Positions 42,829 through 51,589 of a stretch of DNA of 64,000 nucleotides are shown piece after piece. This DNA comes from Lachnospiraceae bacterium. Its GTDB lineage: Bacteria; Bacillota; Clostridia; Lachnospirales; Lachnospiraceae. Numbering within the stretch: position 1 is the first letter of the stretch; each line of letters opens with the position of its first letter. The notes below the pieces were generated by a model. The model was given only the letters and a program-made list of their open reading frames with translations. It ran no database searches and was not told where the DNA came from. The position numbers and the translations under genes were made by a program. The DNA lies in assembly GCA_004552595.1 (NCBI GenBank), contig SFNX01000019.1, forward strand, positions 19,041-83,040, read 5' to 3'.

Positions 42829-43911
42829 ATGGCAAAAATCAGGCGTTACGATGAAATCATGACAGGTGCGACCGCCAACATGATAGCGAAACAGGATAAA
42901 ATCACGGACTTTAACGAGGGTAGTATTATTCATACTATCCTTGATACCGTCGCAAGAATCGCGGAAAGGGCGTATGTAGCAATTAGACAGGGTTACAATG
43001 AAATGCTTGCAATTCTTCCTTATTCGCCTTTTAAGTTCACAAAAAAAGAAGGTTATTACGCAAGCGGTACGGTTGTATTCAGTCGCGCCAATGCTTTAGG
43101 CAGCCAGTCGATTATCCCAAAAGGTACGGTTGTAAGCGGCGGCGGCTTTACTTTTACAACAACGGAAGCCGGTATTATTCCGGCGGATTCTCTTAATAGC
43201 GAGCCGGTAACGGTTATCGCGGACGGCGCAGGAAGTGATTATAACATAGCCGCAGGTGTTATAAGCGCGATTGATAGCATTGTTCCTGCTGATGTCGTAA
43301 GCGTTACTAATTCAAGCGCGTTCACCGGCGGAACTGACGAAGAGACCGACGCGGAGTTTGAAGAGCGTTTTAGAACATACATAAACGGACTTTCAGGAAC
43401 AAACTCGTACGCAATTAAAAGCGCAGCTTTGAGCGTGAACGCCGTAAGAAGCGTTTCAATTCAGAATCATAAACCGCCGCTTAAAAACATTTATAACATG
43501 AGCGTTTATATAGACGACGGTTCAGGCGGCGCGAGCGAGGAAACACTGGACGCGGTAAAACTTGCCATTGAAGGTGATAACACAGAAAAGAATCCCGGAC
43601 ATCTTGCGCCGGGCGTAAATATCCGCGTTATTACACCTATCGCCGTACCTGTAAATATTGAAATGAATGTAAGCGTTATTTCTACAGATACCGAAGAGGC
43701 AAGAACAGAGATTCAGAATGTTGTTACCGCTTATGTAAACTCTCTTACTATCGGCGAGGCTTGTATTTTGTCTTCAATCATTACAAAGGTAATGGCTTTG
43801 AATTATGTGCGTGATGTTGCGATTACTTCACCGGCTGCAAATGTTGAGCCGGCAATAAATCAGATTGCAAGAATCGGAACTATTTCTATCACTTTGACAG
43901 AGGTAGACTAA
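42829..43911 (+). CDS. baseplate J-like wedge protein
   Basis: ATG at 42829, with AAGGGGG at 42810-42816, is preferred to a GTG at 42793 that overlaps the previous gene. The 360-aa protein has the gpJ/gp6 pattern: ITDFNEGSIIHTILDTVARI near the start, YYASGTVVFSRA, TGGTDEETDAEFEERF in the middle, and AISPxxNVEP-like TSPAANVEPAINQIARIG at the end. It builds the baseplate wedge ring with the gp25-like partner upstream. Confidence 0.85.
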   Translation: MAKIRRYDEIMTGATANMIAKQDKITDFNEGSIIHTILDTVARIAERAYVAIRQGYNEMLAILPYSPFKFTKKEGYYASGTVVFSRANALGSQSIIPKGTVVSGGGFTFTTTEAGIIPADSLNSEPVTVIADGAGSDYNIAAGVISAIDSIVPADVVSVTNSSAFTGGTDEETDAEFEERFRTYINGLSGTNSYAIKSAALSVNAVRSVSIQNHKPPLKNIYNMSVYIDDGSGGASEETLDAVKLAIEGDNTEKNPGHLAPGVNIRVITPIAVPVNIEMNVSVISTDTEEARTEIQNVVTAYVNSLTIGEACILSSIITKVMALNYVRDVAITSPAANVEPAINQIARIGTISITLTEVD

Positions 43912-45209
43912 TGGCGGTTAATTCAATAGGCGACTTTATTAAAAGCGTTTTTCCTACACTGGTAAACAAGAGCGGAAAGACTTTTAAGGCGTTGCTTGCC
44001 GACGGCGAGGGTGGCGGCACGATTGAAAGTATTTTCGAGGACTTGGAAGAGACCCGGAAAGCGTGGACGGATAACAAAAGTATTTATACTCAATCAGGCG
44101 AGCAGCTTCAAAAAACACTTGCCGTATTTTCTGTTATCTCACAATTACAGAATGAAAGCGAAGCGACATTCTTAAAGCGCAACGAACTTCTTTTTTACCG
44201 TAACGGCGATAAAGTTTGGGGCGACAAGTGGAACATCTTAAATACATTTAAGACCTTCTTTAACAATCAAAATGTTTACCTTGTGAATAATACAGAAAAG
44301 TTTGAGGAAAACTTACTTGAAGACGGTAACTTTGAGCGCAAAAACGCATGGACGCTGACAGATTGCAGCTATGAGCATGAGGCGCGCTTTGAGGAAACAA
44401 CCGGCGTATTATTCAATGCGTCGGGAAGTTGCGCGCAAAGTGTAAGCGTTTCAAAAGATACAAGTTATTTCCTGCATTTCTTTTTGAAAGGCAATATACG
44501 CGTACAGATTAAGGACAATAACAATAGATACTGGAATCCGAAGGGCGGCGAGTTTGGCGCATGGAGCAGTACAGAATATTCAATGCACTTTGAATCATCA
44601 GACTGGGACAATAAAAGTTTTTATTTCATTACTGATGTCAATGTTACAAGTGTGCAGGTTATTTTTTTGTACGAGCCGGGCTATTACGCATTTTTGGACT
44701 ATGTGCGGCTTAATGAGAAAACCGGCGCGTCTACCTTTAGTTTGGTTGCGGTTTTCGAGGGCGTTTATTCTGATGAAACGGCAAATCTTGCGCCGGGAAC
44801 AAACGACGACATTGTAGCGTTTGATTATGACACAATGGGCTTTCATTCGCCGGGCGGCGAGGACGCAGAAGAAACGGACTACGATTCTTTGAGTTACCTT
44901 GACGACGCGCCTTTAGAGGAAGATGTAAGCCCGATTGTAACAGAGGGAAGTAATGACATAGAGTCATTGGACGGCTACGAAAACATGACTTACTTGGACG
45001 AACAGAAGGCACTTGCGCCGCAGTCGCCAGTAAACAGTGATGATTTTAAGAGCGTGGACTATAGCAAAATGTCATATTTTGATAGCGCGTATATTTTCGG
45101 TGCGACCGGCAAGGAAGCAGAAGAAATATATCAGGAATTGTTGGATATAGTTCAACCGGCAGGAATAGCTTCTACGATTGAAATATTGACTAGAGAACAG
45201 GACGATTAA
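43911..45209 (+). CDS. baseplate/tail protein with inserted carbohydrate-binding-like domain
   Basis: The 432-aa protein overlaps the J-like stop by one base. The N-terminal region (about 1-125) is consistent with a tail I-type wedge protein (RNELLFYRNGDKVWGDKWN). Residues about 135-300 (LEDGNFERKNAWTL, SYFLHFFLKGNIRVQI, YYAFLDYVRLNEKTG) look like a jelly-roll carbohydrate-binding module. The C-terminus has three YxxMxYxD-type acidic repeats (FDYDTMGFHS, YENMTYLD, YSKMSYFD). It links baseplate and tail fibre. Confidence 0.55.
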   Translation: MAVNSIGDFIKSVFPTLVNKSGKTFKALLADGEGGGTIESIFEDLEETRKAWTDNKSIYTQSGEQLQKTLAVFSVISQLQNESEATFLKRNELLFYRNGDKVWGDKWNILNTFKTFFNNQNVYLVNNTEKFEENLLEDGNFERKNAWTLTDCSYEHEARFEETTGVLFNASGSCAQSVSVSKDTSYFLHFFLKGNIRVQIKDNNNRYWNPKGGEFGAWSSTEYSMHFESSDWDNKSFYFITDVNVTSVQVIFLYEPGYYAFLDYVRLNEKTGASTFSLVAVFEGVYSDETANLAPGTNDDIVAFDYDTMGFHSPGGEDAEETDYDSLSYLDDAPLEEDVSPIVTEGSNDIESLDGYENMTYLDEQKALAPQSPVNSDDFKSVDYSKMSYFDSAYIFGATGKEAEEIYQELLDIVQPAGIASTIEILTREQDD

Positions 45210-45239
45210 AACTTTTAATCAATAACAAGGAGTTGCATT

Positions 45240-47321
45240 ATGGCAAATTTCAAAACGGCTATTGCGGCAGAAAATGAGATTATGAAAGCGGCTGATGTTA
45301 CTTTCGGCTATGATTCATCAATCGACAATGTAGCGGTAGCACTCAAAGCGGTTTTATCTAATTCTGCCGGTGATTATGTTATCGGCGGTAAGGTAAAGCC
45401 TTATGGTTCGGGCGGCTTGAATGTTTCCATTGAGCCGATTTTCGCATACAAGGACAGTACAGGCGTTTGTGTTGCTGAAACTGACACAACAGAGCCGGTA
45501 TCGTTTGAAGAGGCTGACAGTAGCCTTGACCGTATCGACATTGTAGAAGTTATGGGCGAAGAAGAGGGCTATGATTCACAGTCGCGCAAGTTCAACGACC
45601 CTTCTACAGGTACAAAAACTACACAGACAGTAAATACCAAAAAGCGTATTAAACTTACTGTAGTAGTTAAGAAGGGTTCAAACGGTTCTGAATCCGCTCC
45701 GGCAGTAGACGCAGGATATGTAAAACTTGCAGAAGTAAGAATCCCGGCAGGTACAAACAATATCACAAGCGACCTTATCAAGAATATCGACGCAAGAAAA
45801 TACGGCGAGGAAAATACCGACTGGACTACAAACAAGTCATCAACTTTCAATCCGTCATATCTTGCAAACATTTTCTACACTTTCCTTGTGCAGCACAATG
45901 AAGACGGAAGTCATAAAAACGCAGTTATCAAGGCTGCAAACATTGACTTTGGTACAGGTTCAGGGCAGGTAATGGGTTCTTCTCTTCCTACAGGGCAGAG
46001 CATGAGCGTACACGGCGTAGATTTTACATCTAGCGAAAGTGTAACAAGCCTGATTCAGTCTTTGGCAAACAATGTAAACAATCTGTACAAGTACAGTAAC
46101 GACATTCTTTCAAGATTCACTTTCCTTGCTGATTTGCCGGTAGCTTGTTCAACTGCAAATGTTGATATTGCGACAGGCGGCGAAATGACAATCGACGGCG
46201 TTTCTGTATCAATCGGGCAGCTTGTCTTCTTGAAAGACCAAACAGACGCAAAAGAAAACGGATTCTATGAAGTTCAGTCGGGCGCATGGAACAGATACGC
46301 AGGTTACACAACAAGCGCGCCTAGCGCATTTAAGCACAAACTTGTATTTGTTAAAGCCGGAACTGCAAACAAAGGCAAGGTATTCTACCTTAACGGCGAT
46401 TTTGAGCAGATTGGAACTGATGAATTGAACTTTACAGAAAGTAACTTTTCACCTTTTGCAATCGCAAACAAGGCGGTTATCCGCGATAAAGACGGCAGAT
46501 TTAGAGCAAAAGCTCCGAAAGACAGTGAAGATGTTGCGCGCAAGCAGGAGTTTGACGAAGCTACCGCAAATACAGGTTCAACAGAAGGAAGAAATCTTCT
46601 TACAGTTCTTGGCGTTACAACAGTTGCGGAAGCTATGGAAGTTCTGCATGAAAGATGTAACGGCGAGGGTGTTGCTGATTTTTCCGGCTTGATGATTGGT
46701 GATTACCTTGACTTGCCTTCACTTACAGTAGACGGCACTACTTACACTTGGAACGCAACTTATCAGAACTTGCGCATTGTAATTTCAGGATTCAATCACT
46801 ATATCCATTGTGGTGATACAGAAAATACAAAGAATCATATCCTTTGGACTTTCAAGAATGTTGTATTACAAAGACAGATGAATAGTTCTGATACAAATAC
46901 TGGCGGTTATAACGCAAGCGCAATGAAGACTTATCTTGACGGTGTATTTGCACTTGGTTTGGGTTCTGCACTCGGCTCAAGTGATTATCTTTACACTATC
47001 ACTAGAGCAATTTCAAAGAAGGGTTCTTCTGAATGGGTAAGAAATACAGTCTTCCTGCCTACAGAGGTAGAAGTTTTCGGAGTTGCAACTTACGGAGACG
47101 ACCAAAACGCATGGAATACAAATATCCAGTATCCGATTTATCGCGATTCTTCATATTACCGTTGTAAAAAATATAACGGTTCACGCGCTTGGTGGTGGGA
47201 AGCTACGCCGCACGCCTCGAACTCCACCGCCTTCTGCTATGTCACCAGCGGCGGTTATAGCCACGACGACTCCGCGAGTTATAGCAACGGTGGCATTGCC
47301 CCGGCTTTCTGTACCTGCTAA
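45240..47321 (+). CDS. tail fibre/receptor-binding protein with DGR variable region
   Basis: The 693-aa protein has an N-terminal baseplate-attachment region, a long central part with a fibre-like repeat, and a C-terminal ligand domain (about 485-693) containing WTFKNVVLQ, TEVEVFGVATYGDD and RAWWWEATP. These resemble the FGE/C-type-lectin-like folds that carry DGR variable residues. The last 38 codons are the variable repeat, differing from the template repeat at TR adenines only. Replacement there would retarget the fibre to new receptors. AAGGAG precedes the ATG. Confidence 0.9.
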   Translation: MANFKTAIAAENEIMKAADVTFGYDSSIDNVAVALKAVLSNSAGDYVIGGKVKPYGSGGLNVSIEPIFAYKDSTGVCVAETDTTEPVSFEEADSSLDRIDIVEVMGEEEGYDSQSRKFNDPSTGTKTTQTVNTKKRIKLTVVVKKGSNGSESAPAVDAGYVKLAEVRIPAGTNNITSDLIKNIDARKYGEENTDWTTNKSSTFNPSYLANIFYTFLVQHNEDGSHKNAVIKAANIDFGTGSGQVMGSSLPTGQSMSVHGVDFTSSESVTSLIQSLANNVNNLYKYSNDILSRFTFLADLPVACSTANVDIATGGEMTIDGVSVSIGQLVFLKDQTDAKENGFYEVQSGAWNRYAGYTTSAPSAFKHKLVFVKAGTANKGKVFYLNGDFEQIGTDELNFTESNFSPFAIANKAVIRDKDGRFRAKAPKDSEDVARKQEFDEATANTGSTEGRNLLTVLGVTTVAEAMEVLHERCNGEGVADFSGLMIGDYLDLPSLTVDGTTYTWNATYQNLRIVISGFNHYIHCGDTENTKNHILWTFKNVVLQRQMNSSDTNTGGYNASAMKTYLDGVFALGLGSALGSSDYLYTITRAISKKGSSEWVRNTVFLPTEVEVFGVATYGDDQNAWNTNIQYPIYRDSSYYRCKKYNGSRAWWWEATPHASNSTAFCYVTSGGYSHDDSASYSNGGIAPAFCTC
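47205..47308 (+). repeat. DGR variable repeat (VR) in the tail fibre gene
   Basis: Aligned without gaps to 47946-48049 (offset 741), 87 of 104 bases are identical, and all 17 differences fall at adenines of the template copy (changed to G, C or T). Fourteen codons differ, thirteen changing the amino acid. Twelve of the fourteen AAC/AAT codons of the template are altered here. The unaltered stretch AGCAACGGTGGCATTGCC near the 3' end is the likely initiation of mutagenic homing (IMH) region. Confidence 0.97.
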
Positions 47322-47330
47322 GGTACAGAA
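47307..47330 (+). other. DGR hairpin/cruciform just after the VR, spanning the stop codon
   Basis: TTCTGTACC (47307-47315) pairs perfectly with GGTACAGAA (47322-47330) over 9 bp, with loop TGCTAA that includes the TAA stop. It begins where VR/TR identity ends. The TR lacks it. Comparable hairpins next to the target VR are required for efficient homing in BPP-1-type DGRs. Confidence 0.75.
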
Positions 47331-47345
47331 TAGTATCTTTAATAA

Positions 47346-47362
47346 GGCGGCTTTACGCCGCC
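47346..47362 (+). other. second hairpin downstream of the fibre gene
   Basis: GGCGGC (47346-47351) pairs with GCCGCC (47357-47362) across TTTAC. No T-run follows; it may cooperate with the first hairpin or stabilise the fibre message. Confidence 0.4.
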
Positions 47363-47407
47363 GATATAAACTTAATTTTTATAAGGAAAATGGGATAAAA
47401 AAGAAAT

Positions 47408-47908
47408 ATGTCAGTCGTTAAAAATAAGAGAAATCTATCACGCTTGGAGTTTTACAGTGTTGCTAGACAGTTGAGGGAAGATATAACAAGATTCCTGCTT
47501 AGAGATTTCGGTATTAGAAACAAAATCTATAAAGAGGTTTTGGAAGATAATACAGAATTGACGACAATCGAAGGTTACCCTGAATGGATAGTAGATTACC
47601 TTAGAAAATCAATAATCGTAACGGTAAATCAACTTATGGATAACATCGTAGCTGCTAATTCTATTTATCCCATAAATATGCGTGAAGTTGAGGAAAGACG
47701 GATTTTGCAGGACAGAGCAATTATGAACTGCGAGCAGCTTTTACAGAAACTTACTTATTGCGCCGATGTGTTGCCGGTATCTTTATTGAAGTTCGAGCCG
47801 TATGCGGTAACGATAGATAAAGAAATCGCGTTGTTGAAAGGTTGGCGCAAGAGTACAAACGCAATAAGCGCAAAGATTATGAATAAAGGCGAAAGAGTGA
47901 GGCAATAA
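47408..47908 (+). CDS. avd: DGR accessory variability determinant (Avd), four-helix bundle protein
   Basis: The 166-aa basic helical protein lies between the VR-bearing gene and the TR/reverse transcriptase, the normal place for Avd. It contains LSRLEFYSVARQLREDITRF, NQLMDNIVAANSIYP and long amphipathic helices consistent with the pentameric four-helix Avd of BPP-1. Avd binds the reverse transcriptase and template RNA. The net positive charge agrees. Confidence 0.85.
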   Translation: MSVVKNKRNLSRLEFYSVARQLREDITRFLLRDFGIRNKIYKEVLEDNTELTTIEGYPEWIVDYLRKSIIVTVNQLMDNIVAANSIYPINMREVEERRILQDRAIMNCEQLLQKLTYCADVLPVSLLKFEPYAVTIDKEIALLKGWRKSTNAISAKIMNKGERVRQ

Positions 47909-47945
47909 AGAGTTAAAAAAGTTACAGGAAAACATCTATAGAGGA

Positions 47946-48049
47946 ACGCCGAACGCCTCGAACTCCACCAACTTCTGCAATGTCAACAACAACGGTAATA
48001 GCAACAACAACAACGCAAGTAATAGCAACGGTGGCATTGCCCCGGATTT
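47946..48049 (+). repeat. DGR template repeat (TR)
   Basis: It is non-coding in its own position and sits in the 400-base gap between avd and the reverse transcriptase gene. It has 36 adenines in 104 bases, many in AAC/AAT codons when read in the VR frame, so adenine mutagenesis would change residues without creating stop codons (AAY cannot mutate to a stop at A positions in one or both bases). Its 3' flank diverges from the VR after base 48049. Confidence 0.97.
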
Positions 48050-48308
48050 TCAAAGGCGGTCGTAAGTGTAGGTTTTATACCGTACCGTCCACTTGGAAAG
48101 GAGATGTTTTTCTTCCAGTCTTAAATGACTGGTAAAAAAGTGCTTGATATGTTCGGGCGGACGCTGCTTGCATGGCGGAAGTTGTGTAGTTATCTTCCGT
48201 TTCATGCCCGGTAACATTACGCGGCTTATTGCTAAAATTACACACGCCGTACAGAAGAGTACGACGAAGCCGTACAAGCACATCTTTTATTTTTTTGAAG
48301 AGGAATAA
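48050..48308 (+). ncRNA. spacer part of the DGR template RNA between TR and reverse transcriptase
   Basis: About 260 bases separate the TR from the reverse transcriptase ATG. No well-supported gene was found. Stems include CCAGTC/GACTGG (48117-48134) and several CGTAC-type repeats near 48255-48280. In BPP-1 the corresponding Sp segment is part of the template RNA, primes cDNA synthesis and binds the RT-Avd complex; that role is inferred here. Confidence 0.5.
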
Positions 48309-49559
48309 ATGACGAGCGAAGAGCGAAGAAAAGGAAGAAGAGAACGCCGCGAGGCGGAGCGGAAAAAGAAACATGAAGATTATATCCGCAAATATAACGA
48401 CTTCAACCTTGTTTTAGATTTAGATAATCTCAAAGCTGCCTACAGAAAATCTAGGCGCGGTGTCGCTTGGAAAGAAAGCGTACAGAGATATGATTTATTC
48501 CTTATGAGTAATCTTGCAGAAACAAAACAGAAACTTGCAAGAGGCGAGAGTATTTCAAAAGGTTTTGTTGAGTTTGATATACACGAACGCGGAAAAATGC
48601 GACATATCCGAAGTGTGCATATTTCTGAAAGGGTTGTACAGAAATGTCTTTGCGACAATGTTCTTACACCGCTTATGACACGTTCATTGATTTACGATAA
48701 CGGCGCAAGTATAAAAAATAAAGGTATTCACTTTGCCATGAATCGCTTGCGATGTCATTTATCATGCTTTTACCGGGAAAATGGTAATAATAACGGTTAC
48801 GCACTTGTCATAGATTTTTCAAAATACTTTGATAATATCCTGCATGAAAAACTTTTTGAAATGCAGAAGAAAAATATAACTGATGAAAGAATCTTTGAAC
48901 TTTACAAAAGTTTTGTAACAGTTTTCGGAGACGGTATTTCTTTAGGGCTTGGAAGTCAGGTATCACAAATATCGGCAATTTCATATCCGAATAAATTAGA
49001 CCATTATTGCAAAGAAGTCTTGCGCGTGAGATATTACGGCAGATATATGGACGATACATACCTGATTCACAAAGACAAGAAACATCTTGAACATTGTTTG
49101 ACAGAGATTAAAAGAATATGCGATGAACTGGGAATTAAACTGAATCCAAAAAAGACTTGTATTGTACCACTGGACGAAGGTTTTTGGTTTTTAAAAGGTA
49201 AATATATTTTACTTCCTAGCGGTAAAATCGTATGTAAGGCAAAAAGAGACGGTATTATCCGCATGAAAAGAAAATTGAAAAGTTTTAAGAAAAAGTATGA
49301 CTTAGGTTTAATGCCTAAAGAAGATGTTTATACTTCTTATCAGTCATTCAGAAGCCATTTATTACATTTTGACAGTTATTATTTAGTGAAAAACATGGAT
49401 AATTTCTATAAAGAGTTATTTCATGAAGAAAATATTACAGGGGGTAGTGATTATGAAAGACGCTACAAAAAATGTTTACTTAGCGATAAAGGGCGATGTA
49501 GTCATTCATCATACCGATTTGTCGGCTATGAAAACTATGGACGGTATCAGTGTACCTGA
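48309..49559 (+). CDS. DGR reverse transcriptase
   Basis: The 416-aa enzyme has the DGR-type order: LVIDFSKYFDNI (about 166-177), the DGR signature LGSQVSQ (about 214-220) where group II enzymes have QGxxxSP, and the catalytic YMDD (about 246-249), followed by thumb helices. It copies the template RNA, misincorporating at adenines, with Avd. AGAGGA precedes the ATG. Its last 107 bases overlap the following gene in another frame. Confidence 0.95.
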   Translation: MTSEERRKGRRERREAERKKKHEDYIRKYNDFNLVLDLDNLKAAYRKSRRGVAWKESVQRYDLFLMSNLAETKQKLARGESISKGFVEFDIHERGKMRHIRSVHISERVVQKCLCDNVLTPLMTRSLIYDNGASIKNKGIHFAMNRLRCHLSCFYRENGNNNGYALVIDFSKYFDNILHEKLFEMQKKNITDERIFELYKSFVTVFGDGISLGLGSQVSQISAISYPNKLDHYCKEVLRVRYYGRYMDDTYLIHKDKKHLEHCLTEIKRICDELGIKLNPKKTCIVPLDEGFWFLKGKYILLPSGKIVCKAKRDGIIRMKRKLKSFKKKYDLGLMPKEDVYTSYQSFRSHLLHFDSYYLVKNMDNFYKELFHEENITGGSDYERRYKKCLLSDKGRCSHSSYRFVGYENYGRYQCT

Positions 49560-49830
49560 TATGACAATCACCGAAGAAGAGTTTGAAGCAGCCGGCGGAC
49601 TTGTTCGCTTGATTGACGGTAAAATCTTCTTGGGAAAAACCGACGCTGAAAAGGCAAGTGAAGAGGCGATAGAAAAAATCCGTGTGCTTAAAATGCAGCT
49701 TGCGGAGACTGATTATATCGCGTCAAAAATTGCCGAAGGAAGCGCAACAACAAAAGATTACGCTGATAAAATCGCAGAGCGGCAGGAATGGAGAGCGGAA
49801 ATCAATCGCCTTGAAAAACTTGTCATTTAG
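49453..49830 (+). CDS. 125-aa tail-region protein overlapping the RT 3' end
   Basis: ATG at 49453 has AGGGGGTAG upstream and is preferred over the ATG at 49423. The product begins MKDATKNVYLAIKGDVVIHH and has a C-terminal helical region (ASKIAEGSATTKDYADKIAERQ). Its start lies 107 bases inside the reverse transcriptase gene in a different frame. Short proteins of this shape often follow fibre genes as chaperones, but no family is established. Confidence 0.6.
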   Translation: MKDATKNVYLAIKGDVVIHHTDLSAMKTMDGISVPDMTITEEEFEAAGGLVRLIDGKIFLGKTDAEKASEEAIEKIRVLKMQLAETDYIASKIAEGSATTKDYADKIAERQEWRAEINRLEKLVI

Positions 49831-49850
49831 CGTTTTTTGACGCTACTTTA

Positions 49851-49880
49851 TTGCAAAAAACGCGATGTATGGTGTATAAT
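49851..49880 (+). promoter_or_regulatory. candidate promoter for the lysis operon
   Basis: TTGCAA (49851-49856), an 18-base spacer and TATAAT (49875-49880). GGTGTATAATAC and the following GTACA match the 12,547 leader. Confidence 0.6.
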
Positions 49881-49918
49881 ACAAAAGTACAACATGGTGT
49901 TTTCAGGGAAAACCCGAA

Positions 49919-49955
49919 GCCGCTATCTACTTTTTTGGTAGGTGGCGGCTTTTTT
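49919..49955 (+). terminator. 12-bp terminator-like hairpin before the lysis operon
   Basis: GCCGCTATCTAC (49919-49930) pairs over 12 positions, two wobble, with GTAGGTGGCGGC (49938-49949), followed by six T. It ends 23 bases before the next ATG. Confidence 0.8.
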
Positions 49956-49978
49956 ATTTTTGCGCAAGGAAATGGAAA

Positions 49979-50809
49979 ATGCAGGATTTTATTACTAACT
50001 CTACGCCGGTAAATCTTATTATTATTGGTGCTTTTATCATCATCGCTTTAATTTTGATATTAAAAGCGGTAAAGGAACTTTCTTTTAAGTTCGGGAATAA
50101 TACTTTTTCTTTTTCCAGTAAAAAAACACAGTTAGAAGCTATTAAAGTCGTAACAGATTACGCAGATTTTAAGTACAAAATCAAAGAAGAACAGGCAGAA
50201 GGAATAACAGACCTTCACTCACAGGCAAAAAGAACGGTAACAGTTCAACTAAATCAGTATGTAAAAAGAATTACTGTTGATTATATCGGCGCGCTGAATA
50301 AAAAAGGCGGCAACATTGATACAAACTTAACTATCAATATTTTCAGTCTTTTAATGCGTCTTCTTTATAATGAAATGTACAAGTTCTGTATGGAGATTTA
50401 CGAACGCAATCACTTGAAGGATAAATCGGATTCAGAACTTAAAGAACTTGCAGAAACAAACTATCAGAGACTTGCGGACATCTTTATAAGTTTTATGCAA
50501 GTAAATTGGCTTGATGTTATGGGAAAATACGACATCTTACACGATGTTTGCGTAGAAGAAATGGACTTTGTACGCGGCTTGATGTTTCAGATTCTTGTAT
50601 CATTCCGGGATTTAAGCCGGCAGAAATACGAACTTATAAACACGATAAATGATATTGATTGTAAAGTGCGCTCGAAGGTTCAGGAATCGGGCGCACTTCC
50701 CACTAACGCGATTTCGATTCTTTCAGACCTTTATATTCCCGGAACAGGGCTTAACAGAAATAGCGTAGAAAAATGGCTTAATCAGGATATTACAACACCT
50801 GCAAAATAA
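49979..50809 (+). CDS. membrane-anchored protein of the lysis region, 276 aa
   Basis: One N-terminal membrane segment (about 13-30, LIIIGAFIIIALILILKA) is followed by a large, helical cytoplasmic domain with no recognised motif. It lies between the leader and the holin-like gene. It may be a lysis regulator or a superinfection-exclusion protein; neither is shown. Confidence 0.6.
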   Translation: MQDFITNSTPVNLIIIGAFIIIALILILKAVKELSFKFGNNTFSFSSKKTQLEAIKVVTDYADFKYKIKEEQAEGITDLHSQAKRTVTVQLNQYVKRITVDYIGALNKKGGNIDTNLTINIFSLLMRLLYNEMYKFCMEIYERNHLKDKSDSELKELAETNYQRLADIFISFMQVNWLDVMGKYDILHDVCVEEMDFVRGLMFQILVSFRDLSRQKYELINTINDIDCKVRSKVQESGALPTNAISILSDLYIPGTGLNRNSVEKWLNQDITTPAK

Positions 50810-50855
50810 AATCAAATTACATAAAACAAAAACTTAAATCAGGGGGTAAATGAAA

Positions 50856-51158
50856 ATGATTGATTCACAGTTTTTGCTTAAAGTTTTTACCGCAGCTTTT
50901 GTGACGGTAGGTATTGAAGAGTTCATTAAGAACTTTTTGAAGACTAAAAAGACATGGGTATATGCACTTCTTATGATTCCGCTTTCTATCGGCAGTTATT
51001 TTTCTGTTGAAGTGCTGCCTATATGGGTAATCGGCGGACTTTTGACAATAGGGTGCGTTCAGATTTCATATCAGACTATTGTGCAGGGATTCAAGGCAAT
51101 TATTGAAAACCTTGCGCGTAGAATCGGCAGCGGCGACAAGGGGGCTGAAAATGTTTAA
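50856..51158 (+). CDS. holin-like membrane protein
   Basis: About 100 residues with three hydrophobic segments (about 4-18, 34-50, 52-75), short loops and a charged, basic C-terminus. It is followed by a putative endolysin with an 8-base overlap. GGGGG at 50842-50846 lies 9 bases from ATG 50856 and only 3 from ATG 50850, so the former is chosen. Holin is the best reading. Confidence 0.65.
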   Translation: MIDSQFLLKVFTAAFVTVGIEEFIKNFLKTKKTWVYALLMIPLSIGSYFSVEVLPIWVIGGLLTIGCVQISYQTIVQGFKAIIENLARRIGSGDKGAENV

Positions 51159-51555
51159 GCAGCAGTTATGCTCGAAAATTGGTAAAAGCGGTTGTTATTT
51201 TCTTTCACTGGTATATATCGCTGAATCTATTACCAAAAAAGACATTGATATTTTTACGCTTTACGAAAAGGCGTTAAAAGAAAAGTGGATTGATTCAGAT
51301 TGTTTCATGGAGCGCCCGGCGGATATGATGTCATATCTTTTAGGCAAAAAGTGCGATGTACGGCACGACAAGGTAGGTTACAAGCCTTTAAGCAACGAGT
51401 ACGAAATCACTCGTTATGAACTTAAAGAGACCGGCGTAACATACGGTCATTTTGTAGTAACACGCAACGGCAAACTGATTCACGACCCATTTGGCGAAAG
51501 CCGTACACGGACAAAGGGAAAAGCGGTTAGCACAAGAATTATCAAAGTGCTTTAA
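51151..51555 (+). CDS. putative cysteine-peptidase endolysin (DUF261-like)
   Basis: The 134-aa protein begins MFKQQLCSKIGKSGCYFLSL with a candidate nucleophile Cys15, and later has YGHFVVTRNGKLIHDPFG with candidate His and Asp. This Cys-His-Asp order fits the C39/papain-like fold and resembles the DUF261 family known from spirochaete elements. Position right after a holin and before a spanin-like pair supports a lytic role. Substrate would be host peptidoglycan peptides, inferred. Confidence 0.6.
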   Translation: MFKQQLCSKIGKSGCYFLSLVYIAESITKKDIDIFTLYEKALKEKWIDSDCFMERPADMMSYLLGKKCDVRHDKVGYKPLSNEYEITRYELKETGVTYGHFVVTRNGKLIHDPFGESRTRTKGKAVSTRIIKVL

Positions 51556-51589
51556 TCAATAATCTGCATGAATTACGGAGATTAAGACT

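Noticed and set aside
47205..48049. Reading the VR/TR pair as an ordinary gene-fragment duplication
   Set aside because: Random divergence would hit all bases. Here every one of 17 differences is at a template adenine, beside a DGR reverse transcriptase.
48075..48374. 99-codon reverse-strand frame in the TR-RT spacer
   Set aside because: It overlaps the RT start and the expected template RNA. It is Phe/Leu/Arg-rich with no ribosome-binding site, so the spacer is read as RNA.
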